Origin: Alentia gelatinosa
Taxonomy: Eukaryota > Annelida > Polychaeta > Phyllodocida > Polynoidae
Length of the DNA: 64,000 bases
Direction of reading: 5' to 3'
Assembly (NCBI GenBank): GCA_950022655.1
Contig: OX465579.1
Span: 133,929,118-133,993,117 of the forward strand
Of the stretch, positions 22,001 to 33,000 are shown piece by piece; position 1 is the stretch's first letter, and each line of letters opens with the position of its first letter. The position numbers were made by a program, and so were the translations under genes. The notes under the pieces were generated by a model. It had not been told where the DNA came from, searched no databases, and saw only the letters and a list, made by a program, of their open reading frames with translations.

Positions 22001-25000
22001 AGGGCAAGCAAACACAGTATCTATAAGCTATTTGCTCTGCTTGTTGAGATGCTCAATGAGACGTGGTATCCTGATGTCATTTAACAGGGTTGGCGAACAC
22101 GTGATAGTAGATCTTCGGTATTCTAACCACATTTTTGCCTTCTGCACCTATCTAAGTACATATAAGAATATGATTTCTACTTTCGTAAGAAGGTTTTATC
22201 TCAAGTGACTATTCTTGCAGTTTTCATATTTCGTCTTTTGACATGGAATTTCAATAAAAATCTGATTCCAGCTTACATCTGACTTTTTGTAAGACGAGGC
22301 TTAGTCTGTCCCCTAGCTTGATGCTACCTTGAATAACAGTTAAGAACTGTACCTAACCACCGTAACCATGTACACTGGTGGGTGTGACATCATCAAATGA
22401 TGTCATACCTGGCCCCCTGTGGTTGCATGGCAGGACGCACGGCAACCCTATGTCCTACCAACAGATATTTGGATTCAGACAGTGAAAGACACACCAAAAG
22501 GGTGATAATGTAGAGAAACTGTCTGGGGAAAGGGGCTTTTTGCAAATGAGGTCAAGGTTTCGCCAGGATCGACTCTTCAGGCATCTTAGGAAAGCTTTTA
22601 CAGGTTGACAAGGTGATCAAGATATCTTGAACTTTTGTATAAAATGGGAAAGTGAATCCAGATTGGTATTTACTCCATAAATTCCAGTGTGTGGTTACAA
22701 ACTTACCCGAAAAGGGTAGATTGATCATATTAGCAGGGTTCTAAAGTTAAATTAATTTAGATACCCCAAAACCATCTGACTTTTTTGTCAGTCATGCTAT
22801 TTTAAAGTGCAAACTAACCTCTTGTTGAGGGCTGTTTTTGTTGTGTATTTTTTTTTTAATAGTTTTATTGACATTCGACTGTATAGTCGTTCTTCCAATC
22901 AATACAAAACATTCATGTCGTAATGGAACACAGGTGCAAAAATGATGATAGTTTCAGATGATTTGTGCATTATTGCCATTATCTTATGCATTGGTCATGT
23001 AATCACTTAACATTTGACACATTAGATAAACTGGGTTCCGTATTCTTTATAATGCCATATCAGATATCGGACAGTAATTGTGCACCTTACTAAACTATTT
23101 TGTGGTGATTTCTTCGTTCCGTAGGGGTTTGCGAGAAACTCCATAGTTCGAAAAAAAATTTACCTTACTAAACTATGTTATTTTGTCACGGCATGCTACA
23201 GCATATTTGTATTTATGTTTCTAGTGTATGGCATCAACAGTATCCTTTACCAGCGTGGCATCTACCCCCCAGAAACTTTCACCCGGGAACAGAAGTATGG
23301 ACTGACCTTACTAGTCACAACTAAAGACGATCTGAGGGAGTATCTCAATGAGCTGCTAAACCAAGTCAAAGGTAACTAGGCAGAAAAGGAACTAAAAGAA
23401 CTCTCACCCCTCTAAATGTGTAGTGGTGAGATTTCTACCTAAGTTCATCTCATAGATTTTTTCACCTTCAAACCCAAAGTAAGTCTAATAGAACATATTG
23501 GACGTTAGACTGAACAAACAAAAGCCTTACGAAATATCTAGATTTACTGTCTGATGGTTGAAATAATCTAACGGAAATTATTATGCTGCTATTGATTGTT
23601 TGATGGAGTACAATTCCTCATAAAGGTCTTGAAATAGATGTACCTGTATGTAATCTAAATGATTTGGTAGAGATTATCGTACGTATATTGATGGTTGGAT
23701 AGGATGTAATTTGTCATAAAGCTTATGAATACACCTATGCGTGTATGTAATTGACCGGTGGTTTATCTTTCACAATTCAGTTTGGCTGTACAATATGACA
23801 GTGCAAAAAATGGTCCTCGTTATTAGAAGTGTCGACACAAACGAAGTTCTTGAAAGATGGCAGTTTGACGTGGAATGCGACAAATCAGTGACAGAAAACA
23901 AGTAAGCCAGCATATATCGTTATCGATCTCTGCTGTATCCCCACACTTATCTATTCCTTATAAAATATCTAATATTCACATGTGCTATGATTGAAATTTG
24001 GTATACCTATAATCCCAAACCACTTTGACGTTTTGTTATAAATTGTATAGACAATAATCTATGGTCTACAGAGCTGCCTGTTAAAAATAGCCATTTGTTG
24101 CATTTATCATCTGTCTTCACAGATTTATTGAAACCATTAATTCTTATATAGGGTATATTTGTAGCTACTAAGCATGGAAATCTGTAATCAATGGATTTCA
24201 AATCCGTAATCAGCGTATGAGTTGTGACAGCTGAAAACAATAAGTAGTAGTTTAATGTGGCCCTAGACATTTTCAATTAAACATAAATATGGGTTACAAT
24301 ATGGGAAAGCTAGATTGATTTAGCTGCTCAATATTTACATGAAGAGTTTTGAAATTTGAATTCAAAATTAGATAGGGGTTACTGATCCTAATTTGAATGC
24401 TTAACGCTCGGGTTTTTAAAAATGCCAGTGGTAGTATTTGCACAATAGACAGGGATGACAGAGTTCAGGGAAATCCCTGAAATCAGGTTATTTATAATAT
24501 ACAGAAATATTGTCCTCATTATTTAAAAGCTTCAAATGAACATGTGTGTTTCAATCCGTAGTGTTTCAGGAACCCCATATACCCATTTCCCTACAAATGT
24601 GTGCATCATTACTTTCATGATTTTCAGGGTTTTCCCTGAAAAGCTCCCAATAGATAATGCATTGATAGAAATCCCTGAAATCCCTGAAACCCTTGCAGTG
24701 TTACCATACAAACCACTTTGAATGCATAGATAACACCAGGAACCCGCTTCATACTACAATCTCCCTTGCACATATTTGTTTTAACATCAATAGGACATAG
24801 AAGTCAAGGCTCTACTTGGAGAGCACAGACTGTAGTACCAGTTCTAGTCACCAGGGGACACAGTTTTCAACATTTTCAACATTTCCCAGTTAGCTTGTTC
24901 ATTATAGACTTGGTGTGTGTGTGTGGGGGGGGGGGGGGGGGGGGTTGACCCAGACAATAATTTCAGGGATTTACCTCAAGGGCTGCTGACATCCTTGGAT

Positions 25001-26433
25001 AGAAAAGTGGCGATGGATTGGCAAACATTGCACAACGTTGGCAACTATCTGAAGTTTATCCAAATGTTTGCATTGTATATCTCATACTTTCAGCGGCCCT
25101 GTGAAGACTAAGACAAAAGAAGAGGTCAACAAGGAAATTGGGGCCGTCATTCGACAGATCACAGCCTCCATCACGTTTCTCCCGCTTCTCGAGACAGCGT
25201 GTATGTACTTCAGAATGATAACGGATGCCAGTTTCTGAGATATTTTCTTTTTTCCTTTTTTGTTTGTACCACACTAACAAAATGATTAGACATAAAAAAG
25301 TGAAAACTAAAAGGTTTCTACTGCCTGGCTTCTATTATCAATTTAAGGGTTATTTGATATATGTATGTAATATTCAATAATGTTCATTGCGTAGCTAGGT
25401 CTATATAGTAGGGCAGCAAAAAAAAAAAGTGATATTCAATAATGGATTGAATTATTTTTTTCTTCGTAATGTCATAATGTCAACAACCGGCGTTACCATA
25501 CGCATGGTTCTGTTGTCAACATCGCCTTGGTAGCGAGTGGTCTGACTGAATAACGCGAGCAGACGACTGTTCCGTCAATTTGATGCGGTAGCTCGAGAAA
25601 GTGAAACCTTAGCCACGTTTAACTGAATATTTTTATTTGAAATATTATCTTCACAAAAAAGTTCAAAGCTAGGTAGATCTTCCAAGGTTATATATTATGC
25701 TATTTATCTGTTCATTATCAGCCACGCTAATTATCTGAGCATTATTTAACAATTATTGTGTGGACGTGGCTAGTGACTTCAAGGGCAAAAAAGAATAGAT
25801 AACAAATATTGAATGATTATTGCTGCAAATTTGAGGATACGGTTGGAAGTGAATATCATTAGTAGATATATTAACAGGGATGCAAGTTTGCCGACAATTG
25901 ACGGAAATCAGAAATTTCTACATCTTGAAATATGATCATTAACAAAGTATGAAAATCATAAAATAAAACCAAATTCCAAGAAATTCTGGCAGCAGGCTCT
26001 CACCAACGGCGTATAAACTTCCAGTCAGGACTTTGGCGGCAGTTAAACGCGCCAAGGGCCGTTGACACTGCCGTCAGAGTTCCGTCAAGTGCCGAAATTT
26101 TATTTGACGGCACGCCCCCCCCCCCCCCCCCCCGAATACACCCGACTTTCATCCCTGTATTAGAATAATGCTTGAACCCTAATGCAAACTTTCCACACTC
26201 CGTCATCCCTTTAACCAGAAAATGTTGAAGTGTTTCTTGATGAATGATGATATCCTATTTCAATTTCAGGTTCGTTTGACATCTTGGTATACACAGACAA
26301 AGATCTACATGTGCCTGACACATGGGGCGAGTCCGGCCCTGCCATCATCTCTAACTCACAGGAGGTCAGATTCCGCAGCTTCGGAACTTCCATTCACAAG
26401 ATCGACTCTATGGTGGCCTACAAGAATGACTGA
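15983..26433 (+). CDS. MAD2L1: Spindle checkpoint protein MAD2, complete, five exons
   Basis: Exons 15983-16055, 23225-23371, 23781-23901, 25094-25200 and 26270-26433 join in phase to 203 aa plus stop; human MAD2L1 is 205 aa. The single HORMA domain is intact: LKGSTDTVAEFF, YGINSILYQRGIYPPETF, REQKYGLTLLVTT, DTNEVLERWQFDVECDK, IRQITASITFLPLLETACSF and the C-terminal safety belt (VRFRSFGTSIHKIDSMVAY). MAD2 changes between open and closed forms when it binds MAD1 or CDC20 and inhibits the anaphase-promoting complex at unattached kinetochores. Intron 1 is 7.2 kb and full of repeats; the other introns are 0.4-1.2 kb. The gene shares its promoter with GMCL1 and converges on the amidohydrolase-like gene. 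An AATAAA at 27042 is a likely poly(A) signal. Confidence 0.97.
16540..16660 (+). repeat. Poly-C/GGAATACC repeat family, copy 1
   Basis: The segment starts GGAGCATTCATTAATTATGG, followed by GGAATACCAAAAAAA and C-runs at 16608-16617 and 16638-16651. The inverse arrangement occurs at 18115-18247. The family is unnamed here; the C-runs look like hypervariable tracts. Confidence 0.6.
16737..16870 (+). repeat. Possible tRNA-derived SINE
   Basis: TGGCTAAGTGG (16743-16753) resembles an A box and GGTTGAAACC (16773-16782) a B box, but the spacing is shorter than in tRNAs. The following sequence has no coding content. Confidence 0.35.
18115..18247 (-). repeat. Poly-C/GGAATACC repeat family, copy 2
   Basis: Inverse of the copy at 16540: C-runs at 18126-18140 and 18168-18186, GGAATACCAAAAAAA between them, and an end at 18247 matching GGGGGCGTTCATTGATTATG on the minus strand. 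Confidence 0.6.
20687..21039 (-). mobile_element. TA-flanked MITE family, copy 1 (353 bp)
   Basis: The ends are TAGGGAGCCAAAGTG and its inverse CACTTTGGCTCCCTA, continuing as inverted repeats through CCGCTGAAACCACAGATACC. The left flank is TA and the right flank TT. Internal blocks (TCAAACCCCCATAGCTTTAG, CGTTCTTACTGGCC) match the copy at 44778-45131 in the opposite orientation. Confidence 0.85.
22557..22580 (-). other. Weak hammerhead-like motif (copy 4)
   Basis: Minus strand CTGAAGA, GTC/GGC stem with GATCCT loop (one G-T pair), then GAAAC. The boxes are in order and stem II joins directly, but I find no convincing stem I or stem III. It may be chance. Confidence 0.25.
23225..23371 (+). CDS. 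MAD2L1: MAD2L1 exon 2
   Basis: Acceptor tttctag, donor gtaact. It encodes YGINSILYQRGIYPPETFTR and the following HORMA strands to LLNQVK. Confidence 0.96.
23781..23901 (+). CDS. MAD2L1: MAD2L1 exon 3
   Basis: Acceptor aattcag, donor gtaagc. It encodes WLYNMTVQKMVLVIRSVDTN and EVLERWQFDVECDKSVTEN. Confidence 0.96.
24925..24944. repeat. Poly-G tract, 20 nt
   Basis: Uninterrupted G-run after a TG repeat in MAD2L1 intron 3. Confidence 0.95.
25094..25200 (+). CDS. MAD2L1: MAD2L1 exon 4
   Basis: Acceptor ctttcag, donor gtatgt. It encodes GPVKTKTKEEVNKEIGAVIR and QITASITFLPLLETA. The codon for Asn is split with exon 3. Confidence 0.96.
25875..26157. mobile_element. CAGGGATG-family MITE, copy 3 (283 bp)
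   Basis: Left end CAGGGATGCAAGTTTGCC, right end GACTTTCATCCCTG. Flanks are TATTAA (25869-25874) and TATTAG (26158-26163), a 6-bp duplication with one change. The left 44 bp match the right end of copy 1 in reverse (CAATTGACGGAA). A 19-nt C-run lies at 26115-26133. Located in MAD2L1 intron 4. Confidence 0.85.
26270..26433 (+). CDS. MAD2L1: MAD2L1 exon 5 (stop codon)
   Basis: Acceptor atttcag. It encodes SFDILVYTDKDLHVPDTWGE and the C-terminal seatbelt ending MVAYKND. Stop TGA at 26431-26433. Confidence 0.96.
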
Positions 26434-27041
26434 GTCTTCAATAGAACTAATTTATAGAACACAAATGCTTTCGAAGAAGAAGGCTTATCTCTTGTGCATT
26501 TCGATAATTCTTTAGTGAAATGACACTCACCCAACTTTTTGGTGGTGAGAAGAGTAACAGAATTCCGTGTACTCTAAGATCATCTAGTAGTAGGTGATAC
26601 AAGAGTGCATGTATTTTCTAAATGACCTGGACCTCTCATATTATGGGTAGTGTCGCTTATAAGTCATAATTACCCGTGGTACTCTTCAGATGCCGAATCA
26701 TCCGGAAGTTTACCTAGAATGAAGTAATCCAAAAATATGCCAAATCTTGTAATTCAGATAATTGTTCTTCCGAAAACTAAAATTTGTCGAGGTATACTCA
26801 TATTTTTGTGATACGGTTAGTTCTACATTTTGTGAGCAGGATCACCTGTAATTGTGCACGACCATACAATATGAACTAACAGCTCTTATACTTGTTTCCC
26901 CTATGGATATAAAAACCGATGCATCTAGGAGACTCATAATACCTGCGTAATTCGGTTTTTATTTACATTATTGCCCCAAAGGGTATTGTACATAGTCTGC
27001 CAGTTTGACTGTATTGTAAAAGACATTTCTTATCACAACAT

Positions 27042-27047
27042 AATAAA
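27042..27047 (+). terminator. Likely MAD2L1 poly(A) signal
   Basis: AATAAA about 610 bp after the MAD2L1 stop codon, the first canonical hexamer I see on this strand. Confidence 0.5.
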
Positions 27048-28090
27048 ATGTGTTAAGAACAGCAATCCAGTTAAACGTTTTACCATTATTCTCAATCTAA
27101 AGCGTTGCTGTATGTTTCAATTGTAAAAGTATATGCCCCCCCCCCCCCCCTCCAATTTACATTTAGTTAAATTACAGAAATCGCCGTTGATACTGGAGGA
27201 AGGTTGGGTTAGGTTTGAGCAGCTTAATATTTCTCCCTAATAACCCAGGAGTTGTGCTGATTCTTTTGTTTACAATAAATCCAGGTAATAGGTGTAACAG
27301 GATTCAGGTTTTATTTCCTTAAGAGTACCGAATGCATTCAAGTCGCGTACATTTAGTGCAACCACCGCAGCATTTTATCTTTTGCACAAAAAAAGTTTAA
27401 TCCCTGTAATGCCACAAGAGTTAAAGGCATATTGACCATTCAAATGTAATTATTGTTTTCCATCAACGAATTCGTTATACAACTCAAACTTTGAGAAATT
27501 GCGAGGGTAATTGTGTCATAGAAATAGTATTGAAACCAGTACAGATTAGTCTTCATTTAGCATAGAAATCTATAATATTCTACAATAATAGTGCACCCGA
27601 CATGCCCGAGTGAATCGGCCACTTTAGATCACGTAGTTTTATTAGTCTAGCACTCCTACCGACCCCCGATCAAGGTATGGGGCCTAAGGTGGTTTTGGCG
27701 TTTCCTTTGACGCGGGGCGACGCAAATGGTCACCAATAGTCTCGTATCATTTGCCTAGTAGTGTCTTGGTTCGCAGCGATAGGGATCCAGGACTGGCATC
27801 GCTGTGAAGTCTCCCCGAGTAAACGATATGTCCTGAAAATTGCTTATTTTGGAAACTAGTTGTCTTATATCATATTATAGGAAAAGTTATAGGCTATTCA
27901 TGAATTCTCTTTGTAATCAGATAACAGACTCATTTTTGTAGACCTCACTTCCATTTTGGATGAAGCTGTTAGTTATCAAAATGTTGGGAGTTTGACCACG
28001 AACCACAAATCAACCATAGTTGTTTTTTCAGACATTTTAATATTGGGTATTAGACCTTATTGATACATAAACCGTTTTGTGTTTCATTGT

Positions 28091-28160
28091 TTATGAGTGT
28101 CCTTTAGTTGCCTATATATTTCGGCCTACATGTGGCCTTCATCAGGGCTTGGACATTAAT
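28091..28160 (-). ncRNA. Hammerhead ribozyme-like motif, best-folding copy (copy 5)
   Basis: Minus strand reads CTGATGA (28145-28139), A, GGCC/GGCC stem with ACATGTA loop, GAA, then ATATATA. Stem I pairs GCC/GGC at the core, followed by an internal loop and an outer TGTCC/GGACA helix of five pairs. Helix III is two pairs (AT/AT), as in minimal hammerheads of Penelope elements. One extra A between CTGATGA and stem II departs from the textbook core. Cleavage would fall after the A preceding GGC. Confidence 0.6.
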
Positions 28161-28243
28161 GTTAGTTATCAAGTTTGCGAGATAATCTCGCGGGATAAAA
28201 CATTTGTTATTAGAGGTAATATTGTCAGTTCACCCAGATAATA

Positions 28244-28375
28244 CGGTAGAACTCTGGTAGCGGACTTCCACTTGAAGTGGGAGTTTGCCCTATTTCGCCC
28301 TTTAAGCAGACTACGCCACAACGCGGACAGTTTTATGTTGGGAACGTGGGTGGTCCGCGTAGCGGGGACCTACTG
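28244..28375. mobile_element. Small pogo/Tigger-like MITE (132 bp)
   Basis: The ends CGGTAGAACTC and GGACCTACTG are degenerate inverted repeats flanked by TA on both sides. GTAGCGGAC near the left end and GTCCGCGTAGCG near the right end pair. The style matches the element at 40296-41236. Confidence 0.6.
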
Positions 28376-28623
28376 TACCATGTGCCTGCCAGATTACTGT
28401 CATATAGAAGTCTCCCTCACCTAAACCACAAATATTGACTACATGGTTTCCACAGCACTACAACAGTCACGAGTGAGTTAATCTGTAGATATCTGATGGA
28501 ATATTTGGTCTCGATGCCTGAAAGGACTACTCTTTGCCTTCAGGTCGGCCATTGGTCCGAATCCATATGTTACAAGCAAGCTTGAAAGAATGTTCAGTAA
28601 GTAAACTAGTAGCAAGGGGAGGT

Positions 28624-28629
28624 TTTATT
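28624..28629 (-). terminator. Likely poly(A) signal of the amidohydrolase-like gene
   Basis: AATAAA on the minus strand, about 160 bp after the stop codon at 28790. Confidence 0.55.
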
Positions 28630-28789
28630 ATCAACAATGATGTCAGTTTGCAGAAAAGAGCTTCGAGCATAATTTCATGAAAAATAAAGAATGCACGAAA
28701 ATCACAATACACAACAGTATTTCATCGTTTGCGAACAAAATTCTAATTCCGGTTCAAATGTCACAAAGGTTTGAAGGCATATTTATCAT

Positions 28790-29480
28790 CTAGATGTAAT
28801 GAGTGTCTTTCATAAACTCAACGACTGCGTTTACGAATTTTTTGGCGAGACTCTTCCTTCGAGAAGACCCTTTCATGAGCGATTTTGGTATAGTCACCTG
28901 AATCGCGTCCATTTGCTTGAAAGAGTCTCTGGATCCGTATTTCTGCACGGTGTAGCCTCCTGTAATGTACGGCGTATCCGGTAGAGTATTGTCTGGGGAC
29001 GGCGCCGCTTTGAGATCCTCCCGGTTCAGGTAATGTCCCAGGGACGCAAAACCGCGAACCAAATCTGCAAAGGGTTTGTCGATGTTGTTGGCCAGCGCGC
29101 GAATCGAGGACTTATCTGTGAGCTCGGATAACTCTGAGCTTTCATCATTTAGGATGTCTTCGCTAGGGAGGAGGTAGCCCAGAGTGATAATAGGGTTCTC
29201 CATTTCGTGCGCTATGAAATCGAGAAGCAATCCCCGCAATCCATCGCAGTCGTGGTTCACTATTTGCTCAATGGCCTCGTCGTACCCAGACCAGTCAGCG
29301 GCCGTTGCCTCACCACTGCCGTCCTCACCTGACCCCCCCGAGCCCGCGCGGCCTGCTGGGGAGGATACCGCCTCACGGATGATCAGCTTCGGGTACTTGC
29401 CAACCCTGTGCTGTACCTCTCTGTGGAATTCACGCACCATTCGTTCAGTGTATTTCTCCTTTGCTAAATCGGGATTGCAT
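28790..29480 (-). CDS. Amidohydrolase-like gene exon 2 (stop codon)
   Basis: Begins after acceptor acccatacag with CNPDLAKEKYTERMVREFHR. The open frame runs on upstream to 29686 but lacks support there; phase with exon 1 fixes 29480. It ends FMKDTHYI. Confidence 0.82.
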
Positions 29481-30028
29481 CTGTATGGGTAAAGAGGTCT
29501 AAGATAAGTGAGGGGGTTGGCTTGGGCCAGCTTCAATCGACAGTATGGATGATTTGATGTTTGTAGGGAAGCGTATATAATCAAAAGGGTGGGCCAAAAA
29601 TGACTTTTATGCATGACTCGCATTGATTTCCATGACTGATTGTCTACTAAAACTATTGTTTCCATTCTTATTAAGGTGAAATACAATTATATTTGTTTAG
29701 ACTAGTTTCAAGGTATTATTTTGCATATTTAAAAGAGACACAAGGCTTTGATTGTGCCACCAATAATGGCATTATCATGATAAAAGGGATTACTACGATT
29801 CTGTTACCTGTCCTCAGCAGGTGATTCACATGTAGCCAACCAGTCACACTTCTTGTCGATGTAGCACCCTACGTGTGTATACTCTGTGTCAATCAGGCTG
29901 GAATTACCTCCGTAGGGCACTGTTAACACGAGGCAAAAGTCGCTTGCTGTGTCTCTGAAGACTTCGTAGTTCCCACACCAGACAACGAGGGTAAGAGAGA
30001 AGAAGATACAAAGGTGCAGCGACGCCAT
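28790..30028 (-). CDS. Secreted N-formylglutamate amidohydrolase-like protein, catalytic motifs degraded
   Basis: Two exons, 30028-29808 and 29480-28790, join in phase (AG|A, donor gtaaca, acceptor catacag) to 303 aa. Residues 1-19 are a hydrophobic signal peptide (MASLHLCIFFSLTLVVWCG). The body follows the invertebrate/bacterial N-formylglutamate-amidohydrolase-like layout: LVLTVPYGG, a Cys-containing insert (HVGCYIDKKCDW), GLRGLLLDFIAHE, ITLGYLLPSEDILND, GFASLGHYL, YITGGYTVQKYGSRD and MDAIQVTIPKSL. From memory of the family, the expected sites are VPHGG, a [HY]R..DANR motif and D-x-HGH-x-HP. Here they read PYGG, a Gly/Ser/Ala-rich spacer and DFIAHEMENP, so metal or substrate residues appear lost. 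The product is probably an extracellular pseudoenzyme; the family assignment is from motif layout only. Confidence 0.72.
29808..30028 (-). CDS. Amidohydrolase-like gene exon 1 (signal peptide)
   Basis: 73 codons plus two bases, ending CESPAED. A hydrophobic N-terminus follows the ATG, and LVLTVPYGG lies at residues 33-41. The donor is CAG|gtaaca. Confidence 0.8.
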
Positions 30029-33000
30029 CCTTGCGTGATATCCCCTGTTAAATCAGAAATACAAAGTCCCCTAGGAAGTTACAGAAATGTCAGCTTTCCC
30101 GGTTATTTCCGAGATTTGCTATTTTATTAAGTCTGGATCATGTTAGAGATAAATAGCGGTAGTGGATATAATCAGGATTCGGATATTTTTCTTCTAGACC
30201 TCACTGACATCTGTGTGTAAACAAAGTTAAGTTCAATAGAAATTTGAGAACAAGTGGCCATCCATAAATGACGTCATGCATCGGGGTGGGGGGGGGGGGG
30301 GGGGGGTGGGGGAAGATCCAATCGCCATGACAAACAATGGTAAAGGTTGTATGACAAAACATGATATGGTGGAGGGGGGATCAGAAATGGTCAAACATAG
30401 TATGACATAATTTGAGGACAGACCCAAATTTGAATCCCCTCCTGGCCTCTCTTATGTAATTGATTATTCTAATGTGCTTATATAAAATTCCAATGTACTG
30501 TACGATGATAAATGCTGTGAAACGCTAATTTATTGCTATTTAAACCACACATTTACTTATTATTGTGCTGTATATGGTCGATAACTTCCATGGATACAGT
30601 TATACAAAAAATACAATGCAGTCTCATGAATCAAGTATCGAGGCCCGGTGCCCGGTTCAAATCACCGAGTCAATATACTACTAAATTCGCCAGAAGTAAA
30701 CCTCTCATGTTATATACTTCTTACATATACCCGCTAACTATAGCCTTGTTAATTTCTGTGTGTATAAAGGGCACTATCCTACGATGGCTGTTTACGTGTA
30801 TAATCAGCATTGAACAAAGTGAACACTTGTATTCTTCCCAGTAGGTTTATATATCCAGACCCTATTCTGACCCTTCTATCAACTTAAAATAGTTAATGGA
30901 TTGCGCCCTGTTTAGATTACCGGCTCTATAGACCTTACCAATTATATCACGCACACCCGACAATAAGACGTGGTCAAACCTAACTCTTGCATGTGTGATA
31001 TATCAAATAAAAAGCGATCATAATGTCCTAGGTTCGCGGGAACATCAATTCCCTTTCAGTACATGGATAAGAACCTCAGGTAATTCAAGCTATTCAAGCT
31101 ACTTGATTACCAACTACTTGTAAATACTTGGCATTGTCCAGCAGTCTATATCACTTACAGCAAAGTAATATCTTGGTGGTACCACTATACGTGTAAATGG
31201 TCCATACTACCTACCCACTAAACATAATTTTATATCATGGAAAAAAAAAGTAAAACGAAACTTGGCATCGCTTTCTGTAGTTAATGTAGGATTATTGATA
31301 TACATCTGACTTCAGGATTCAACGCAAAATATGTTGCTCGATAGCTATGACAATGACCAGTATGACGCCACAAACGTTGATGCAACACAAACACTATAAA
31401 TATAGACAATCCACATATACATGTATATGACCGATAGAAATTAGTCATTACTTACCTTTTTAAGAGTTAATCCAAGTATTTTGAGTCTATAAAAATGCCC
31501 TGAACAGGACAAAATCTATCTTTATAAATATCCCTTACTCGTAAAGGCCGCGATGAAGAATGAATCGTCACTAAACTCTGAATGTGGGCGCCGAGAGACG
31601 ACGTCAGGTTCTATACAGCTACTTAACACTAATAGCAGGTGACCCTATTGCGATATGCACATTATGCTATCTACTTTCATGACATGGAACTTAATAGAAT
31701 TGTCTTATCAGATTTATCCTGCTGCATTAACGGCCGAAAATCGTGCACAAGTAGCTGCGGATGGTTGAATAATGATTGGTGTAAGAGGCATTTAGTACTG
31801 TATGAACGGATATTCGTGGGCAATTTAATCAATATGTTCGGCTTTACTAAGTGTTTAACGCAGATCTTATCTAAGACACAGCAAATGAGTTTAGGAATCG
31901 ATGTCTAGTTTTTTGGTCGCTCTAGAACAGCTGTGACACACCAGGTTATTAACGTTGCCGATATTTCCCAACGATCCATTTTAAGCTAAGCTCGCGTGGG
32001 ATGTTGGATTATGTTAATTTAGACAGGTTTAATCAAATGTCTGAACATAGTCATGGAATATTCAATGGCACAAACAAACTATTAAACATCCCGATAATGT
32101 ATTGTGTATAAATGATGTCATATTTTTGACAATTTTGCCCCCCTCCTCCCCTCCCTTGTAAAGGTAGGAGTAGTCTCCTGTATAGAAACTAAAAGGTGCT
32201 AAATACAGTTAGTATTTGCTATTCCCCATCCTGGTGAATATAAAAGATCAAACCAGGACAGTCACAATGACATATGCAATCTATCTAAACCCGAGAACGA
32301 GACTTTGATTTGTGATCCAGGCGTAGTCTGCAATTCGACCGACTGCTCGATTGTTTTCCTTCTTGAAAATCTGCCAGAACCCACTGAGAAAGGAATTTAA
32401 AAAAAAACAAGGGATTTGTCGCTTTTCAGATCGCGGTGTACAAAACAGGCCTGAACTTAGAAGGACGACTGATAATCACTATGCGGGGATACAATATAAA
32501 TACCATGTGCTTTATAATATTGACTTATTTCCAATGTATGTTTCGCAACACCCCCCACTATCCTATGGAATTTATTGGGGGAGGGGTTCTCGAGTTCATT
32601 TCTCTTTCCTATTCATATCACCAACAGTCTCCTGGAGGTAAATGTATAAAGATATAAACACATAAATACATAACTAAGATACTTGTTATCAATTTTTATG
32701 AATCTTTATTTTCTTGTGTGATGATGTTACATGTTTATATACGATATATTTTTGACAGCTCATTCGTCAGATTACACTGGTCAGGCAATACATTCACAGC
32801 TGGTCATTCCGCAGTCCAGCATTGTTAAAGTACATTCTCACATATCATATTGAGAAGCAACTGTGGAAAGCACCACCGGGGTATCTAATTTACATCTACT
32901 TTGAACAAAATGCTAAAGAAAGTTAGATTAAAAAAAAACAATATAAAATATAAAAAAGCAAGTTTAGGAGACCCTCATGGTAGGGCAGGATTACCACCTC

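Larger units (their letters stand above)
16056..23224. other. MAD2L1 intron 1, repeat-rich
   Basis: 7.2 kb without host coding sequence. It holds a poly-C repeat family (16540-16660, 18115-18247), a possible SINE head (16737-16860), a TA-flanked MITE (20687-21039) and a weak hammerhead-like motif at 22557-22580. A segment near 20610-20650 (GTGCTCCATTACAGCGGATT) is shared with 14170-14210. Confidence 0.75.
26434..28789. other. Interval between MAD2L1 and the amidohydrolase-like gene (convergent)
   Basis: Contains the MAD2L1 3' UTR, a C-run near 27137, a hammerhead-like motif (28091-28160), a small pogo-like MITE (28244-28375) and the minus-strand poly(A) signal at 28624. No coding sequence is recognised. 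Confidence 0.7.

Noticed and set aside
24450..24710. CAGGGATGACAG start followed by several TCCCTGA segments, suggesting a fourth CAGGGATG MITE
   Set aside because: No matching right end or target duplication found; the internal repeats are direct and inverted in a different pattern.
29481..29686. Upstream extension of the amidohydrolase-like exon 2 with its own ATG
   Set aside because: The acceptor at 29480 joins in phase with a signal-peptide exon; the extension does not resemble the family.
31639..31908. 89-codon open frame
   Set aside because: AT-rich intergenic, no motif, no splice partner in phase.
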